This document shows, piece after piece, positions 8,413 through 16,875 of a stretch of DNA of 64,000 bases (positions within the stretch are counted from its first letter, which is position 1; each line of letters opens with the position of its first letter). The position numbers and the translations under genes were made by a program. The notes beneath the pieces are model-generated. The model saw only the letters and a list, made by a program, of their open reading frames with translations, was not told the DNA's origin and made no database searches. This DNA is from Inquilinus sp. KBS0705 (GTDB lineage: Bacteria; Bacteroidota; Bacteroidia; Sphingobacteriales; Sphingobacteriaceae): positions 372,001 through 436,000 of the forward strand of contig VCCI02000001.1 in the NCBI GenBank assembly GCA_005938025.2, written 5' to 3'.

Positions 8413-8844
8413 TTAAGTATTTATAATTATCATTATTTTTTTTCTATTATTTTGAATATTAATCTCTCTAATGATTTCTTGCATAATTTTGAATTCATTT
8501 TTTAAAGTACTCTCAAAATAATTTCTTTTAAATAACAAACAAATCCCTTTAAATTCTAAAAAATTGTTTGACGCATCATTTAATCCTTCTTGCATTGCAT
8601 CCCAATTTAAACTGTGCATTGTAATTAATCTCACCTGGTAATATAACGCTTCAAGTAAACTATTTTTATCAGATATTTCTAAAAGATAATCGTCTACGAT
8701 AACAGCATAATAAAATTTTTTTGTCAAAAAATACTTAAGTAAACGCAAATCAGTATTTATTTCTTTTGAATAAATAATATATATCTCTTCATCATTTACC
8801 TCTTCAAAAATTTTTCTAAAAACGCTATTGCTATAATCTTCCAT
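8413..8844 (-). CDS. Barstar-family protein (ribonuclease inhibitor-like), AT-rich
   Basis: 143 residues. From about residue 46 the order of elements matches barstar: AVIVDDYLLEISDKNSLLEA, a helix, then SLNWDAMQEGLND (N80-W81-D82-A83), which corresponds to the family's NWDALWDCLTD, and then FKGICLLFKR. Barstars neutralise barnase-type RNase toxins and are often orphan immunity genes in contact-dependent toxin systems. No toxin gene is next to it. The DNA is clearly more AT-rich than the neighbours, which suggests recent acquisition. The roughly 45 residues before the domain (KIFEEVNDEEIYIIYSKE) are an extra N-terminal region. The assignment is by motif only. Confidence 0.65.
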   Translation of the reverse strand: MEDYSNSVFRKIFEEVNDEEIYIIYSKEINTDLRLLKYFLTKKFYYAVIVDDYLLEISDKNSLLEALYYQVRLITMHSLNWDAMQEGLNDASNNFLEFKGICLLFKRNYFESTLKNEFKIMQEIIREINIQNNRKKIMIIINT

Positions 8845-8935
8845 AACGGCAATTTAGTGATTTAGTGGGATTGTACTTTCGTATTGATTGGGAGTTAGAA
8901 AATACTCGCCTTGCCCCTAGTAAAATTTGCAGGGT

Positions 8936-9280
8936 TCAATGCCAATCAAACCCACAAAACCGACATTGTTTAGCTTCGGGTGTACGGGCGAGTTTACTGC
9001 AATTGGGGCATAAGTTAAAAAACACTTTGTCTGCGTTATCCCTCAAAATTTTTCCGGCACAATTCAGAATAAACTGCACATACCCCTCGCTCAGGTAATT
9101 TAACACCAGCGGGTCGTCTGTTAAGCGGCCTGTCTTTAAATACATTTTGGTTAGCTGCTCGCCACCCTCTGATTTAATTGTATTACGGTGGTGCTTTAAT
9201 GCCATTTTTTCGGAGTCAGGTAGCAAATGGCTATAATAGGTGATAATGTAATCTGCTTTTTCTATAGTAACGCCATCCAT
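8936..9280 (-). CDS. Unknown protein with C-terminal zinc ribbon
   Basis: 114 residues. The C-terminus has CPNCSKLARTPEAKQCRFCG, a CxxC-x12-CxxC zinc ribbon. The N-terminal part (KADYIITYYSHLLPDSEKMA) is helical and soluble. Similar short proteins occur in Sphingobacteria but I know no function. It sits 91 bases upstream of the barstar-like gene on the same strand, without a strong terminator between. Confidence 0.65.
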   Translation of the reverse strand: MDGVTIEKADYIITYYSHLLPDSEKMALKHHRNTIKSEGGEQLTKMYLKTGRLTDDPLVLNYLSEGYVQFILNCAGKILRDNADKVFFNLCPNCSKLARTPEAKQCRFCGFDWH

Positions 9281-9427
9281 ATTATAAAGCTACAAAACTT
9301 TCTTTAGTGAAAAAGTGGTATCACTTATTTTATCAATGTCGATGTTAAATTTGAAACATTCAAGTCCAAGCCATTTTCTCTTATTGTCGCACACGTATCT
9401 CAATAATAACCAATAAAAGCCAACCCT

Positions 9428-10669
9428 CTAATATTTCAAATCCAGCGCATGGTCGGCGGGTACGTCCTGGCCGGTCCATATTTTAAGGGCTGTCCAGGGT
9501 TGGGGCGGGGTGCTCCAAAACTCGTTGGTTGCGGGCAGGCCAAGCGGTAAAAATATATTGCTGCAAATGTAAAGGCTGCCGGTGGTGATGTAAAAATCGG
9601 CCAGGCCGGGCTGCGCGCCATACAGGCCAATGTTTAGCCAGCCATTAGCAGTAAAAGTGTTAGGCGCATCCAGCGTTTTTTTAATTACAGCGGTTAAAGC
9701 CTCCCTAACCTGCGCGGGTGTAAGCGATGCCGGCAGTTGCTGTTGGCAGGCCTGGTTAGCCAAATGATGAAACACGCCCCCGCGATACACAATAGACCGC
9801 CCGGTTGCCGGGTAGCTGCCATCGGTATTAATAAGCCGTTCCTGTATCTGGGCATAGCGCTGCGCTATCAGTTTGGCTTTTGCGGTTTCGGTGCCGTATG
9901 TTTTTTGCTTTTGGTTAACCACTTCCAGTATGGCGGCAAGGTAGGGCTGTATCACAATGCTGTTGTAATAATCTGCATGAAAATCCATCCCGTCCGAGTA
10001 CATACCATCACCCACATACCAGTGTTTGGTAAACTCGCGCACAGCAAACTCTATCCGCAGGGCATCGTAAGGCAGGTCGTATTGATCAAAAAAGGCCTCT
10101 ATAACCCCGCTGAACAATATCCAGTTACTATATACCGGTACGGTGCTGCGGGTTAATAGCAGGGCGGAAACTACCTGCTGCTTTACCTTATCATCTAAAT
10201 GCTGCCACAGCCAGGGCGACCTGATGAGTGCCAGTGCCATAAACGAGGCATCGACCAATGGCTGGCCGCCCTGCCATTGCAGGTAGTCTTTTGCCTGCGG
10301 GTTTACAGCGTTGGCTATACCGGCGAGTGCCCAGGCACGGTACTGGTTGCGCAGTTTAACTTCGTCGGCATCGCCTCCATCGGTTTGCAGCCAGGGTGCA
10401 ATGCCGCTTAGCGTGCGCCCGAAAGCCTCTAAATAGGCCGATTGTATGCGCCCATTCTTATTATCGGTATTGGCGGCTACCTCAACCTTCATGTTTGCCT
10501 TTAACTTATCGGCGGCAATGTTTAGCATTACGGGCCTTGCCACCTTATCCATATAACGCAGCCATAGCTGGCGGGTGCCCTGTGTTTGGGCCATGTTACC
10601 TTGCGCCAAACAATTACAGCATGTAACAATAAGGCAAAGTAATATGAACGATTTTTTGATAGATAGCAT
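9428..10669 (-). CDS. DUF2264 domain-containing exported protein
   Basis: 413 residues from the ATG at 10669. A signal peptide (MLSIKKSFILLCLIV, then CCNCLAQ) is followed by a full DUF2264 domain; RYRAWALAGIANAVNP-like text, SNWILFSGVIEAFF, YVGDGMYSDGMDFHADYYNS and GSYPATGRSIVYRGGVFHHL are typical. The family has an alpha/alpha-barrel resembling unsaturated-glucuronyl hydrolases and polysaccharide lyases, and is linked to plant-polysaccharide use, though the reaction is unproven. The TTG at 10705 would remove the signal peptide from the extreme N-terminus, so ATG is chosen. It diverges from the gene at 10761. Confidence 0.85.
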   Translation of the reverse strand: MLSIKKSFILLCLIVTCCNCLAQGNMAQTQGTRQLWLRYMDKVARPVMLNIAADKLKANMKVEVAANTDNKNGRIQSAYLEAFGRTLSGIAPWLQTDGGDADEVKLRNQYRAWALAGIANAVNPQAKDYLQWQGGQPLVDASFMALALIRSPWLWQHLDDKVKQQVVSALLLTRSTVPVYSNWILFSGVIEAFFDQYDLPYDALRIEFAVREFTKHWYVGDGMYSDGMDFHADYYNSIVIQPYLAAILEVVNQKQKTYGTETAKAKLIAQRYAQIQERLINTDGSYPATGRSIVYRGGVFHHLANQACQQQLPASLTPAQVREALTAVIKKTLDAPNTFTANGWLNIGLYGAQPGLADFYITTGSLYICSNIFLPLGLPATNEFWSTPPQPWTALKIWTGQDVPADHALDLKY

Positions 10670-10760
10670 AGCAGCGAGTGTATTAATGGATAGATATATT
10701 TGCAAGCCTAATTTGATGAATATAAAGCGAATAAATAAATTTGATTTATATCTTTATGTA

Positions 10761-11120
10761 ATGATACGTAATGTACTATCGGTTATTGCCGGCTATATGG
10801 TGTTTGCTGTAAGCTCGGTAATGTTGTTTAATTTAACCGGGCAGCCGCCACACCAGGATGCGCCCCTGAGTTTTAAATTGATCACCCTGTTTTACGGGCT
10901 ATTCTTCGCGATAGTAGCCGGCTGGGTTTTGCAGCTTATTGCCAGGCAGCAAACTCTGCGGTTGAATTATGTTTTGGCGGCGGTGATATTTTTGCTGGCA
11001 GGTATATCCATGCTCACTTCGGGCGGTAGCCACTGGACACAGTTGTTCGCCATGTTTATCTTTGCCCCGGCGTCTGTTTTGGGCGGATATTTAAAATTGT
11101 TGTTAGTGAAGAAGGATTAA
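10761..11120 (+). CDS. Four-helix membrane protein of unknown function
   Basis: 119 residues from ATG 10761. Hydrophobic segments lie at about 4-24 (VLSVIAGYMVFAVSSVMLF), 40-62 (LITLFYGLFFAIVAGWVLQL), 70-87 (LNYVLAAVIFLLAGISML) and 94-113. In-frame ATG 10716 would add 15 polar residues. The upstream reading frame continues to 10575 through the neighbouring gene's signal-peptide region and is not coding there. No family recognised. Confidence 0.65.
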   Translation: MIRNVLSVIAGYMVFAVSSVMLFNLTGQPPHQDAPLSFKLITLFYGLFFAIVAGWVLQLIARQQTLRLNYVLAAVIFLLAGISMLTSGGSHWTQLFAMFIFAPASVLGGYLKLLLVKKD

Positions 11121-11151
11121 AGGTTACTGTACTTCCTGTCTTCGCTCCGTC

Positions 11152-11286
11152 GACTCACCCCGACATCACTTCGTTCGTCGACCCTCTCTCCGCTTTGCGG
11201 AAAGAGGGTGAATAAAGAAAAATAGAGCTTAAACCCTCTTTGCGCAGCAGAGAGGGTCGCCCAGCGAAGCGTAGGCGGGGTGAGTC
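11152..11286. repeat. 135-bp inverted repeat GACTCACCCCG...CGGGGTGAGTC
   Basis: Perfect 11-base ends; internal arms also pair (CGACCCTCTCTCCGC against GCAGAGAGGGTCG, with CTTCG/CGAAG between). It makes a long hairpin downstream of the membrane protein gene. Confidence 0.8.
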
Positions 11287-11580
11287 AACTTACCGCCCGG
11301 CATACTTTGCGATTTAATTTCAGGATGATCACAAATATACCGGTATCATTTTAAAGTTTTCGTGACACCAATTTGTCACAACCATGCCGCCATAAAAAAT
11401 GAAAACTTTTTAAGCCCGCGCGCCCTTTTTACTTTTTTATATCGAATATTTTTGTTATATTTAGTTGGCACACACCAACAAAAAAATGTAATTTTCCACA
11501 GCTAACCCAGCAAAAAAGTGGAATAAATTTAAGCTAAGCAAACAAAATAAAGAAGGGTGGTTGCCGCACCCCTATAAAAT
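11287..11580. other. AT-rich gap, no gene seen
   Basis: About 290 bases after the hairpin hold no open frame with coding character and no RNA gene I recognise. Two short symmetric sequences stand out: ATACCGGTAT at 11336-11345 and GTGACA-N6-TGTCAC at 11362-11379. Confidence 0.5.
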
Positions 11581-12195
11581 TTAAAACAATCCGTTTATCT
11601 CGCGCTCTATGGCTTGCACAATGGTGGCCATATCGTCGGTATTATTGGCAAAGTCAAGGGTGTCTTTGTCCAGTATCAGCAGCTTACCCAGCTTGTAGTT
11701 TTTAATCCACTTGTCGTACTTTTCGTTCAGTTTGCTTAGGTAGTCTATACGTATACCTATCTCATATTCACGGCCCCTGCGCTGTATATTGTTAACCAGT
11801 GTAGGCACCGATGCCTTTAGGTAAACCAGCAGGTCGGGGGGCTTAATGTACTCGGTAATGTTATCAAACATGCTTTGGTAGTTCTCGTAGTCGCGGGTTG
11901 TCATCAAGCCCATATCGTGCAGGTTCTCGGCGAAAATGTAGGCATCCTCGTATATGGTACGGTCCTGTATAATGTCGCGGCCACTCTTCTGTATTTCAAT
12001 GATTTGGCGGTAGCGGCTATTCAAAAAATATATCTGCAGGTTAAAGCTCCAGCGCTTCATTTCGCTGTAAAAGTCTTCCAGGTAGGGGTTGTTGTCAACG
12101 GCCTCGTACAAGGGGTCCCAGCCGTAATTTTTGGCCAGCATTTCGGTGAGTGTGGTTTTACCGGCGCCTATGTTGCCTACGATAGCTATGTGCAT
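11581..12195 (-). CDS. Deoxynucleoside kinase
   Basis: 204 residues. P-loop GNIGAGKTT at residues 7-15, the substrate motif DRTIYEDAYIFA (the DRS-like motif of dNKs) near 78, and the arginine-rich lid RRGREYE near 138. These place it with deoxyadenosine/deoxyguanosine-type kinases that phosphorylate deoxynucleosides for salvage. Cytoplasmic. It lies behind trpS on the same strand, 113 bases away. The nucleoside preference cannot be read from sequence. Confidence 0.9.
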   Translation of the reverse strand: MHIAIVGNIGAGKTTLTEMLAKNYGWDPLYEAVDNNPYLEDFYSEMKRWSFNLQIYFLNSRYRQIIEIQKSGRDIIQDRTIYEDAYIFAENLHDMGLMTTRDYENYQSMFDNITEYIKPPDLLVYLKASVPTLVNNIQRRGREYEIGIRIDYLSKLNEKYDKWIKNYKLGKLLILDKDTLDFANNTDDMATIVQAIEREINGLF

Positions 12196-12308
12196 GTTAT
12201 AAAGTGTTTGGTTCGTGGTGGTTAATGGTTCATAGATATCATCCGCGATCCAAATTACCTGCCCTGCTAATATACACTATGCACCTTTATGCATCAAGCA
12301 CCTTTGCC

Positions 12309-13304
12309 TTAAAAATTACGGAAACCTATAATTTCGCGTACTTCCTTTATGGTTTTGGCTGCGCTTTCGCGGGCCTTGGCTGCACCAAAACGGGCTATCT
12401 GGCGCAAATAAGGCGCATCGGCGGCTATATCGTTTATACGGTCGCGTATAGGTGCGGTGGCTATGATCATATCTTCGGCAAGCTGTTTTTTCAAGTCGCC
12501 GTAGCGTATAGCGCAGGTATTGTACAGGTTGTCAAAATGCTCGTAAGTATCGGGTGTCGATACCACTTTTATCAGGTCGAACAGGTTTTGTATCTCCTGT
12601 GGCTTAGGCTGATTATCCTGTGTAGGGCCGCCATCAGTAACGGCACGCATTACCTTTTTACGGATAGCCTCAGGCGTATCCGACAGGAAAATGGCATTAC
12701 CTTCACTTTCAGATTTACCCATCTTGCCTTTACCATCAAGCCCGGGTATCTTAACCAGGTTTTTGCTGTATGAGAAGGCATAAGGCTCGGCAAAGTACTC
12801 GCTGTTATATAGCCTGTTAAAGCGGTTGCCAAAGGTACGGGCCATTTCCAGGTGTTGTTCCTGGTCTTTACCTACGGGTACTTTTGTAGCGTGGTGTATC
12901 AATATATCGGCAGCCATTAATACCGGGTAGGTTAGCAGACCGGCGTTAACGTTATCGGGGTTAGCGCGTACTTTGTCTTTAAAAGAGGTACTGCGTTCCA
13001 GTTCGCCGGTGTAGGCGTTCATGTTAAGATACAGGTATAGTTCGGCTACCTCAGGTACATCGCTTTGCACATATATAGTTGCTTTTTCGGGATCGATACC
13101 GGCGGCAAGGTACTCTACCAACACCTGCTTAACGTTACCGTGCAGGTCGGCAGGTGTAGGGTGAGTGGTTAACGAGTGCAGATCGGCTATAAAAAAATAA
13201 CACTTATACTCATCCTGCATTTTAATGAAGTTTTGAATAGCTCCATAGTAATTACCCAAGTGCAGGTTCCCGGTAGATCGTATACCACTAACAACAGTTT
13301 CCAT
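12309..13304 (-). CDS. trpS: Tryptophanyl-tRNA synthetase
   Basis: 331 residues, normal length for bacterial TrpRS. The HIGH-like motif is in STGNLHLGNYYG near residue 11, and the KMSKS loop is KMGKS near 195, in GLDGKGKMGKSESEGNAIF. Also visible are DLHSLTTHP and GKDQEQHLEMAR. It charges tRNA-Trp. It is expressed divergently from plsC, with back-to-back promoter boxes in a 40-base gap. Confidence 0.97.
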   Translation of the reverse strand: METVVSGIRSTGNLHLGNYYGAIQNFIKMQDEYKCYFFIADLHSLTTHPTPADLHGNVKQVLVEYLAAGIDPEKATIYVQSDVPEVAELYLYLNMNAYTGELERSTSFKDKVRANPDNVNAGLLTYPVLMAADILIHHATKVPVGKDQEQHLEMARTFGNRFNRLYNSEYFAEPYAFSYSKNLVKIPGLDGKGKMGKSESEGNAIFLSDTPEAIRKKVMRAVTDGGPTQDNQPKPQEIQNLFDLIKVVSTPDTYEHFDNLYNTCAIRYGDLKKQLAEDMIIATAPIRDRINDIAADAPYLRQIARFGAAKARESAAKTIKEVREIIGFRNF

Positions 13305-13311
13305 AATGGGG

Positions 13312-13319
13312 CGAAAGTA
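13312..13319 (-). promoter_or_regulatory. -7 box for trpS
   Basis: Minus-strand TACTTTCG, one change from TAnnTTTG, 8 bases before the trpS ATG, implying a very short or absent leader. Confidence 0.35.
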
Positions 13320-13330
13320 AGGAATTTTTC

Positions 13331-13338
13331 TATTTTTG
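13331..13338 (+). promoter_or_regulatory. -7 box for plsC-gatC
   Basis: TATTTTTG fits TAnnTTTG; it ends 6 bases before ATG 13345 and 12 before ATG 13351, so the message is nearly leaderless. It nearly abuts the divergent trpS box. Confidence 0.4.
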
Positions 13339-13344
13339 AGGTTG

Positions 13345-14097
13345 ATGAAAATGATATTGAAAAAAGTACACCTATACCTTTACCAGGGCAGCGTGGGCTT
13401 TTTCTACTTTTTGTTCTGGCCGTTTATGTACTACTTTTCACGCGAGCCGAAGCGGTACAGGCATTTAAACAAAATGCGCCGTATATGGGGATTGGTTAGC
13501 TCGTTTTGCGTGGGTATAACCTATAGCTTTGACTATGAACAACGTATAGATTGGAGCAAAACCTATATAGTTTGCCCTAATCATACTTCAAACCTTGATA
13601 TAACCACCATGAGCCTGCTGGTTAAAAGTAACTGCTGCTTTATGGGTAAAGAGGAACTTGTAGACGGCCTTGTTACGCGTTTGTTTTTTAAAACAGTGGA
13701 TATCCCTGTTAACCGCGAAAGCAAAATAGCATCGTTCAGAGCGTTTAAGCTGGCTATGGAGCGCCTGCAGCATAATATGACGGTAATTATTTTCCCGGAA
13801 GCTACTATACCCGATACTTACCCGCCCGAGTTACATTCCTTTAAAAATGGCCCTTTTCGTATGGCTATCGAACTAAAGGTGCCCATTATACCGGTAACAT
13901 CGTTAAATACCTGGCAAATTTTATGGGACGATGGGTATAAATATGGCTCAAAGCCGGGTACTTGTAATATATTTGTACACCAACCTATTGAAACAGCGCA
14001 TTTAACTATTGATGATGCCGATGCCCTGCGAGACCAGGTACGCAGCATCATCAGCAATAAAATTAACGAACATGACCATAGACGAACAAACGGTTGA
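13345..14097 (+). CDS. plsC: 1-acyl-sn-glycerol-3-phosphate acyltransferase
   Basis: 250 residues. The acyltransferase motif I is NHTSNLD (HX4D) near residue 80, motif III is FPEAT near 152, and VPIIPV near 182 matches motif IV. One or two N-terminal membrane segments (GFFYFLFWPFMYYF; RIWGLVSSFCVGITYSF) anchor it. It makes phosphatidic acid at the inner membrane. ATG 13345 and 13351 are both possible; the TTG at 13336 overlaps the promoter box. Its end overlaps gatC by 26 bases. Confidence 0.92.
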   Translation: MKMILKKVHLYLYQGSVGFFYFLFWPFMYYFSREPKRYRHLNKMRRIWGLVSSFCVGITYSFDYEQRIDWSKTYIVCPNHTSNLDITTMSLLVKSNCCFMGKEELVDGLVTRLFFKTVDIPVNRESKIASFRAFKLAMERLQHNMTVIIFPEATIPDTYPPELHSFKNGPFRMAIELKVPIIPVTSLNTWQILWDDGYKYGSKPGTCNIFVHQPIETAHLTIDDADALRDQVRSIISNKINEHDHRRTNG

Positions 14098-14362
14098 TAA
14101 AATAGCACACCTTGCCCGCCTTAAGCTTGATGCTGACGAAAAGCAGGAAATGATAGCCGATATGAACAAGATATTGGGTTTTATGGATAAGCTGAATGAA
14201 GTTGATACTACCGGCGTAGAGCCATTGGTATACATGACAACCGAAACCAACGTTTTACGAGAAGATGTAGTAAAACAGGATATTACCCATGAAGAGGCAT
14301 TATTAAACGCCCCCGACCATGATAAAGACCATTTTTTGGTGCAGAAAGTGATAATCAAATAA
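14072..14362 (+). CDS. gatC: Asp-tRNA(Asn)/Glu-tRNA(Gln) amidotransferase subunit C
   Basis: 96 residues beginning MTIDEQTVDKIAHLARLKL, the classic GatC opening, with GFMDKLNEVDTTGVEPLVYM in the middle. GatC helps assemble GatA and GatB into the GatCAB enzyme, which amidates mischarged tRNAs. The start at 14072 overlaps the plsC end by 26 bases, so translation may be coupled. A longer frame from 14009 reads backwards into plsC and is rejected. gatA and gatB are not in this window. Confidence 0.95.
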   Translation: MTIDEQTVDKIAHLARLKLDADEKQEMIADMNKILGFMDKLNEVDTTGVEPLVYMTTETNVLREDVVKQDITHEEALLNAPDHDKDHFLVQKVIIK

Positions 14363-14442
14363 AAGTAATACAGTGGAGTTGAGGTTATAAAGAATAAGGA
14401 AATCTTGATTCCTGACTCTTGATATCTTTTCTCCAATACAAG

Positions 14443-14469
14443 TGTAACATTTAGTACCACTGTATTGTC
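14443..14469 (+). promoter_or_regulatory. ECF-like promoter before the ABC ATPase
   Basis: TGTAAC, 16 bases, then TTGTC, 17 bases before the ATG at 14486. The same TGTAAC-N16-TTGTC pattern stands before the GIN gene at 31574. Confidence 0.35.
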
Positions 14470-14485
14470 AAAGTAAAAAAAACGG

Positions 14486-15253
14486 ATGAAGCCAACTGTT
14501 ACCACAAAGGAAGAACCTCTTATTATTATTAAAGATATTGGCCGTAAATATGTTATTGGCGCCGAGATTATACATGCTATAAAATCGGTATCGTTAACTA
14601 TAAATAAGGGCGAATTTGTGGCGCTGATGGGGCCTTCGGGTTCTGGGAAATCAACCCTGATGAATATTTTGGGTTGCCTTGATACCCCTACCAAAGGCGA
14701 ATACATCCTTAATGGCATAAACGTAAGCCATATGACCGATAATGACCTGGCCGAAGTGCGTAACTCCGAAATTGGCTTCGTTTTTCAAACATTTAACTTA
14801 TTACCACGTAACAGCGCTTTAGATAATGTTGCACTACCTTTGGTTTATGCAGGCATCAGCAAAGAAAAACGCAACGATCGTGCCCGTAAAGCATTGGAGA
14901 ATGTTGGGCTTGGTAACCGTACAGATCACCGCCCTAACGAATTATCGGGTGGCCAGCGGCAGCGTGTGGCTGTGGCAAGGGCTTTAATAAACGACCCCTC
15001 AATTATTTTGGCCGATGAGCCCACCGGTAACCTTGATACCAAAACATCTATCGAAATTATGGGCTTGATGGAGGATATTCACGCTAAAGGTAATACCATT
15101 ATACTGGTAACACACGAGGAGGATATTGCCATGCACGCCCACCGTATAGTACGTATGCGCGATGGATTGGTTGAAAATGACTACCAAAACCCCAATATAC
15201 AAACCGTTAGCCGCCGCGATGCCAAAGCAGAAGCTGCCGAAAAAGTAGATTAA
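14486..15253 (+). CDS. ABC transporter ATP-binding protein, MacB/LolD type
   Basis: 255 residues. Walker [10 protein letters not shown] near 52, Q-loop [11 protein letters not shown] near 97, signature [15 protein letters not shown] near 154, Walker [13 protein letters not shown] near 175, H-loop VTHE near 208. The FQTFNLLP and DEPTGNLD text is typical of the MacB/LolD/FtsE group, which powers FtsX-like permeases that act on envelope lipoproteins or peptides. No permease is adjacent; a suitable FtsX-type permease stands alone at 21778 and carries a similar promoter-like element. ATPase class is certain, pairing is inferred. Confidence 0.9.
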   Translation: MKPTVTTKEEPLIIIKDIGRKYVIGAEIIHAIKSVSLTINKGEFVALMGPSGSGKSTLMNILGCLDTPTKGEYILNGINVSHMTDNDLAEVRNSEIGFVFQTFNLLPRNSALDNVALPLVYAGISKEKRNDRARKALENVGLGNRTDHRPNELSGGQRQRVAVARALINDPSIILADEPTGNLDTKTSIEIMGLMEDIHAKGNTIILVTHEEDIAMHAHRIVRMRDGLVENDYQNPNIQTVSRRDAKAEAAEKVD

Positions 15254-15261
15254 TCAATTTC

Positions 15262-15879
15262 TTATTTTATTGCAGATACCCTGGCTACAAATTCGGCCAG
15301 GTAACAGGCATGCTTTGGTGCTATAGGTTTGCGGTTGCCTATGATAAGGGTATGTTCAATAATCTCTATCACAATATCGTTATCTTTAATAGCCATTACC
15401 GCATCTCTAAATTCTTGTGTCATGGCAGTTTCTGCTTTATGGCGATCATCTGTTAACACATAAAACCGCCTGCTAAAGGGCCTGTCTTCTTTAAAGTCAA
15501 GTTCAATGGGATGTATCACCTCCAGTACTTTATCCACTAATGTTTCGTGACGTATTAACACCCTGCCAAAATCGTGCTTTAAATAAGTTAAAGCCCAGGG
15601 TTGATAGTAATGATGGGTAATCGGCACCTTATGATTGCCGGCTTTAACATCCATTTCTAAAAACAACATATAGCTATCGCCGCAAAGTTTTTTAAGCGCA
15701 AAAACATCCCGTATATTGATATTTTGATAATGCCTGAATGCCTCAAACTGCTCTAACTGAAAATCAATATCACCGGGAATTTCAACGCGATAGTTATCTT
15801 TAAGTTCGCGGCAGGTAGCATCAAATTCATCAATATGCTCATCTGTTAGGCCAACGGTGTCAAACAAAAATGTATTCAT
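15262..15879 (-). CDS. Conserved hypothetical protein
   Basis: 205 residues from ATG 15879 (MNTFLFDTVGLTDEHIDEFD); the TTG at 15897 would add six residues. No signal peptide or membrane segment, acidic, mixed alpha/beta. Phrases such as YYQPWALTYLKHDFGRVLIR look conserved but I cannot name a family. It is tail-to-tail with the ABC ATPase gene (8 bases between stops). Confidence 0.6.
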   Translation of the reverse strand: MNTFLFDTVGLTDEHIDEFDATCRELKDNYRVEIPGDIDFQLEQFEAFRHYQNINIRDVFALKKLCGDSYMLFLEMDVKAGNHKVPITHHYYQPWALTYLKHDFGRVLIRHETLVDKVLEVIHPIELDFKEDRPFSRRFYVLTDDRHKAETAMTQEFRDAVMAIKDNDIVIEIIEHTLIIGNRKPIAPKHACYLAEFVARVSAIK

Positions 15880-16040
15880 AGGGCGGGCTTGTATCAAAAG
15901 CTAAGATAATAAGAATTGATTAGTCCGCTTCTTTTGATTTACAGATTTTTAACCCATATCCGCCACCAGTACCATTTCCCGGCCTTTGCTTTGCCGACAT
16001 CAAAATGTGCCACGTCAAAATTTCCGCTGCCTTGTTTTAC

Positions 16041-16829
16041 TTACCACCATTTTGCATTTTCAATTTGTTTGGCATGGTCAACTAATTCTTTGTTTGACGA
16101 CCAAAGATCACGAACACTTTGCCATCCATTTTTTAAATATTTGTCACTCGGTGAAAATTCTCCGGCTCCAATATCAAAACCTGTAGAATATGGTATTCTG
16201 TAATCTCCCCAATTACACTTTTTTACAATTTTATGGTTGTAACATATCCATTGCCCAACAAATTCATTGTTTGAATAACCATCCGCATAAGAATGTAAAT
16301 CATCGTAGCAAACCTTATGCTTTTTATTCAAGTAGAATCCGGATTTAAAACTGCCTTTAAATATTCCCGTATGTTCTTGTATGTTATTTTCTCTTAAAAC
16401 ATAATCGCCAACAATAACATATATTCCTTTAATACCTTTGTTTTTGTACTCATCATCAACTCCATAATACATTTGTTTTACTGACCTTATATTTGAAATT
16501 TTAATTGTGCCTTTAAACTCGTCTATATTTCCATTAACCTTCGATTTTCCATAAACATTGTAAGTATCAGCCAGTAATGAATCTTTCTGTATGGATATCA
16601 ATTTTATCCTGATGCGTTGGAAATTATTCCCAATAAAGCCATACACATAAGAATTGTTGGTAGCGGTGAATATGTGAGAAAAATCGTACTGTGAAAACTT
16701 TTCTTTAAACTCTTTATTTGAAAATAGAGAATTTTTTAATGCTTCATTCTTAAATTTACTTGCATCAGATTGTGAAAAAGAAAGAAAGCATTGCGTTACG
16801 AAAATGGCAGTAATAATTGATCGTTTCAT
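16041..16829 (-). CDS. Exported protein of unknown function
   Basis: 262 residues. N-terminal signal peptide MKRSIITAIFVTQCFLSFSQ followed by a Lys/Asn-rich mature protein of beta character (NNSYVYGFIGNNFQRIRIKL; VYGKSKVNGNIDEFKG; GIFKGSFKSGFYLNKKHK). No enzyme motif. The DNA is more AT-rich than the chitinase gene next to it. It follows the chitinase gene on the same strand by about 46 bases. Confidence 0.6.
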   Translation of the reverse strand: MKRSIITAIFVTQCFLSFSQSDASKFKNEALKNSLFSNKEFKEKFSQYDFSHIFTATNNSYVYGFIGNNFQRIRIKLISIQKDSLLADTYNVYGKSKVNGNIDEFKGTIKISNIRSVKQMYYGVDDEYKNKGIKGIYVIVGDYVLRENNIQEHTGIFKGSFKSGFYLNKKHKVCYDDLHSYADGYSNNEFVGQWICYNHKIVKKCNWGDYRIPYSTGFDIGAGEFSPSDKYLKNGWQSVRDLWSSNKELVDHAKQIENAKWW

Positions 16830-16875
16830 TAAAAAAGTTAGTGTTTGTTAAAACTATCAATAAATCCTAAATTAA

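Noticed and set aside
9436..9630. 64-residue minus-strand frame
   Set aside because: A different frame inside the DUF2264 gene with no supporting features.
10575..10760. Longer start for the membrane protein gene
   Set aside because: The extension runs antisense through the DUF2264 signal-peptide region; the first hydrophobic helix begins right after ATG 10761.
11287..11580. Possible RNA gene
   Set aside because: I looked for tRNA, tmRNA and SRP-like conserved sequences and saw none.
14002..14718. 238-residue minus-strand open frame
   Set aside because: Antisense to gatC and the ABC ATPase, whose protein families are certain.
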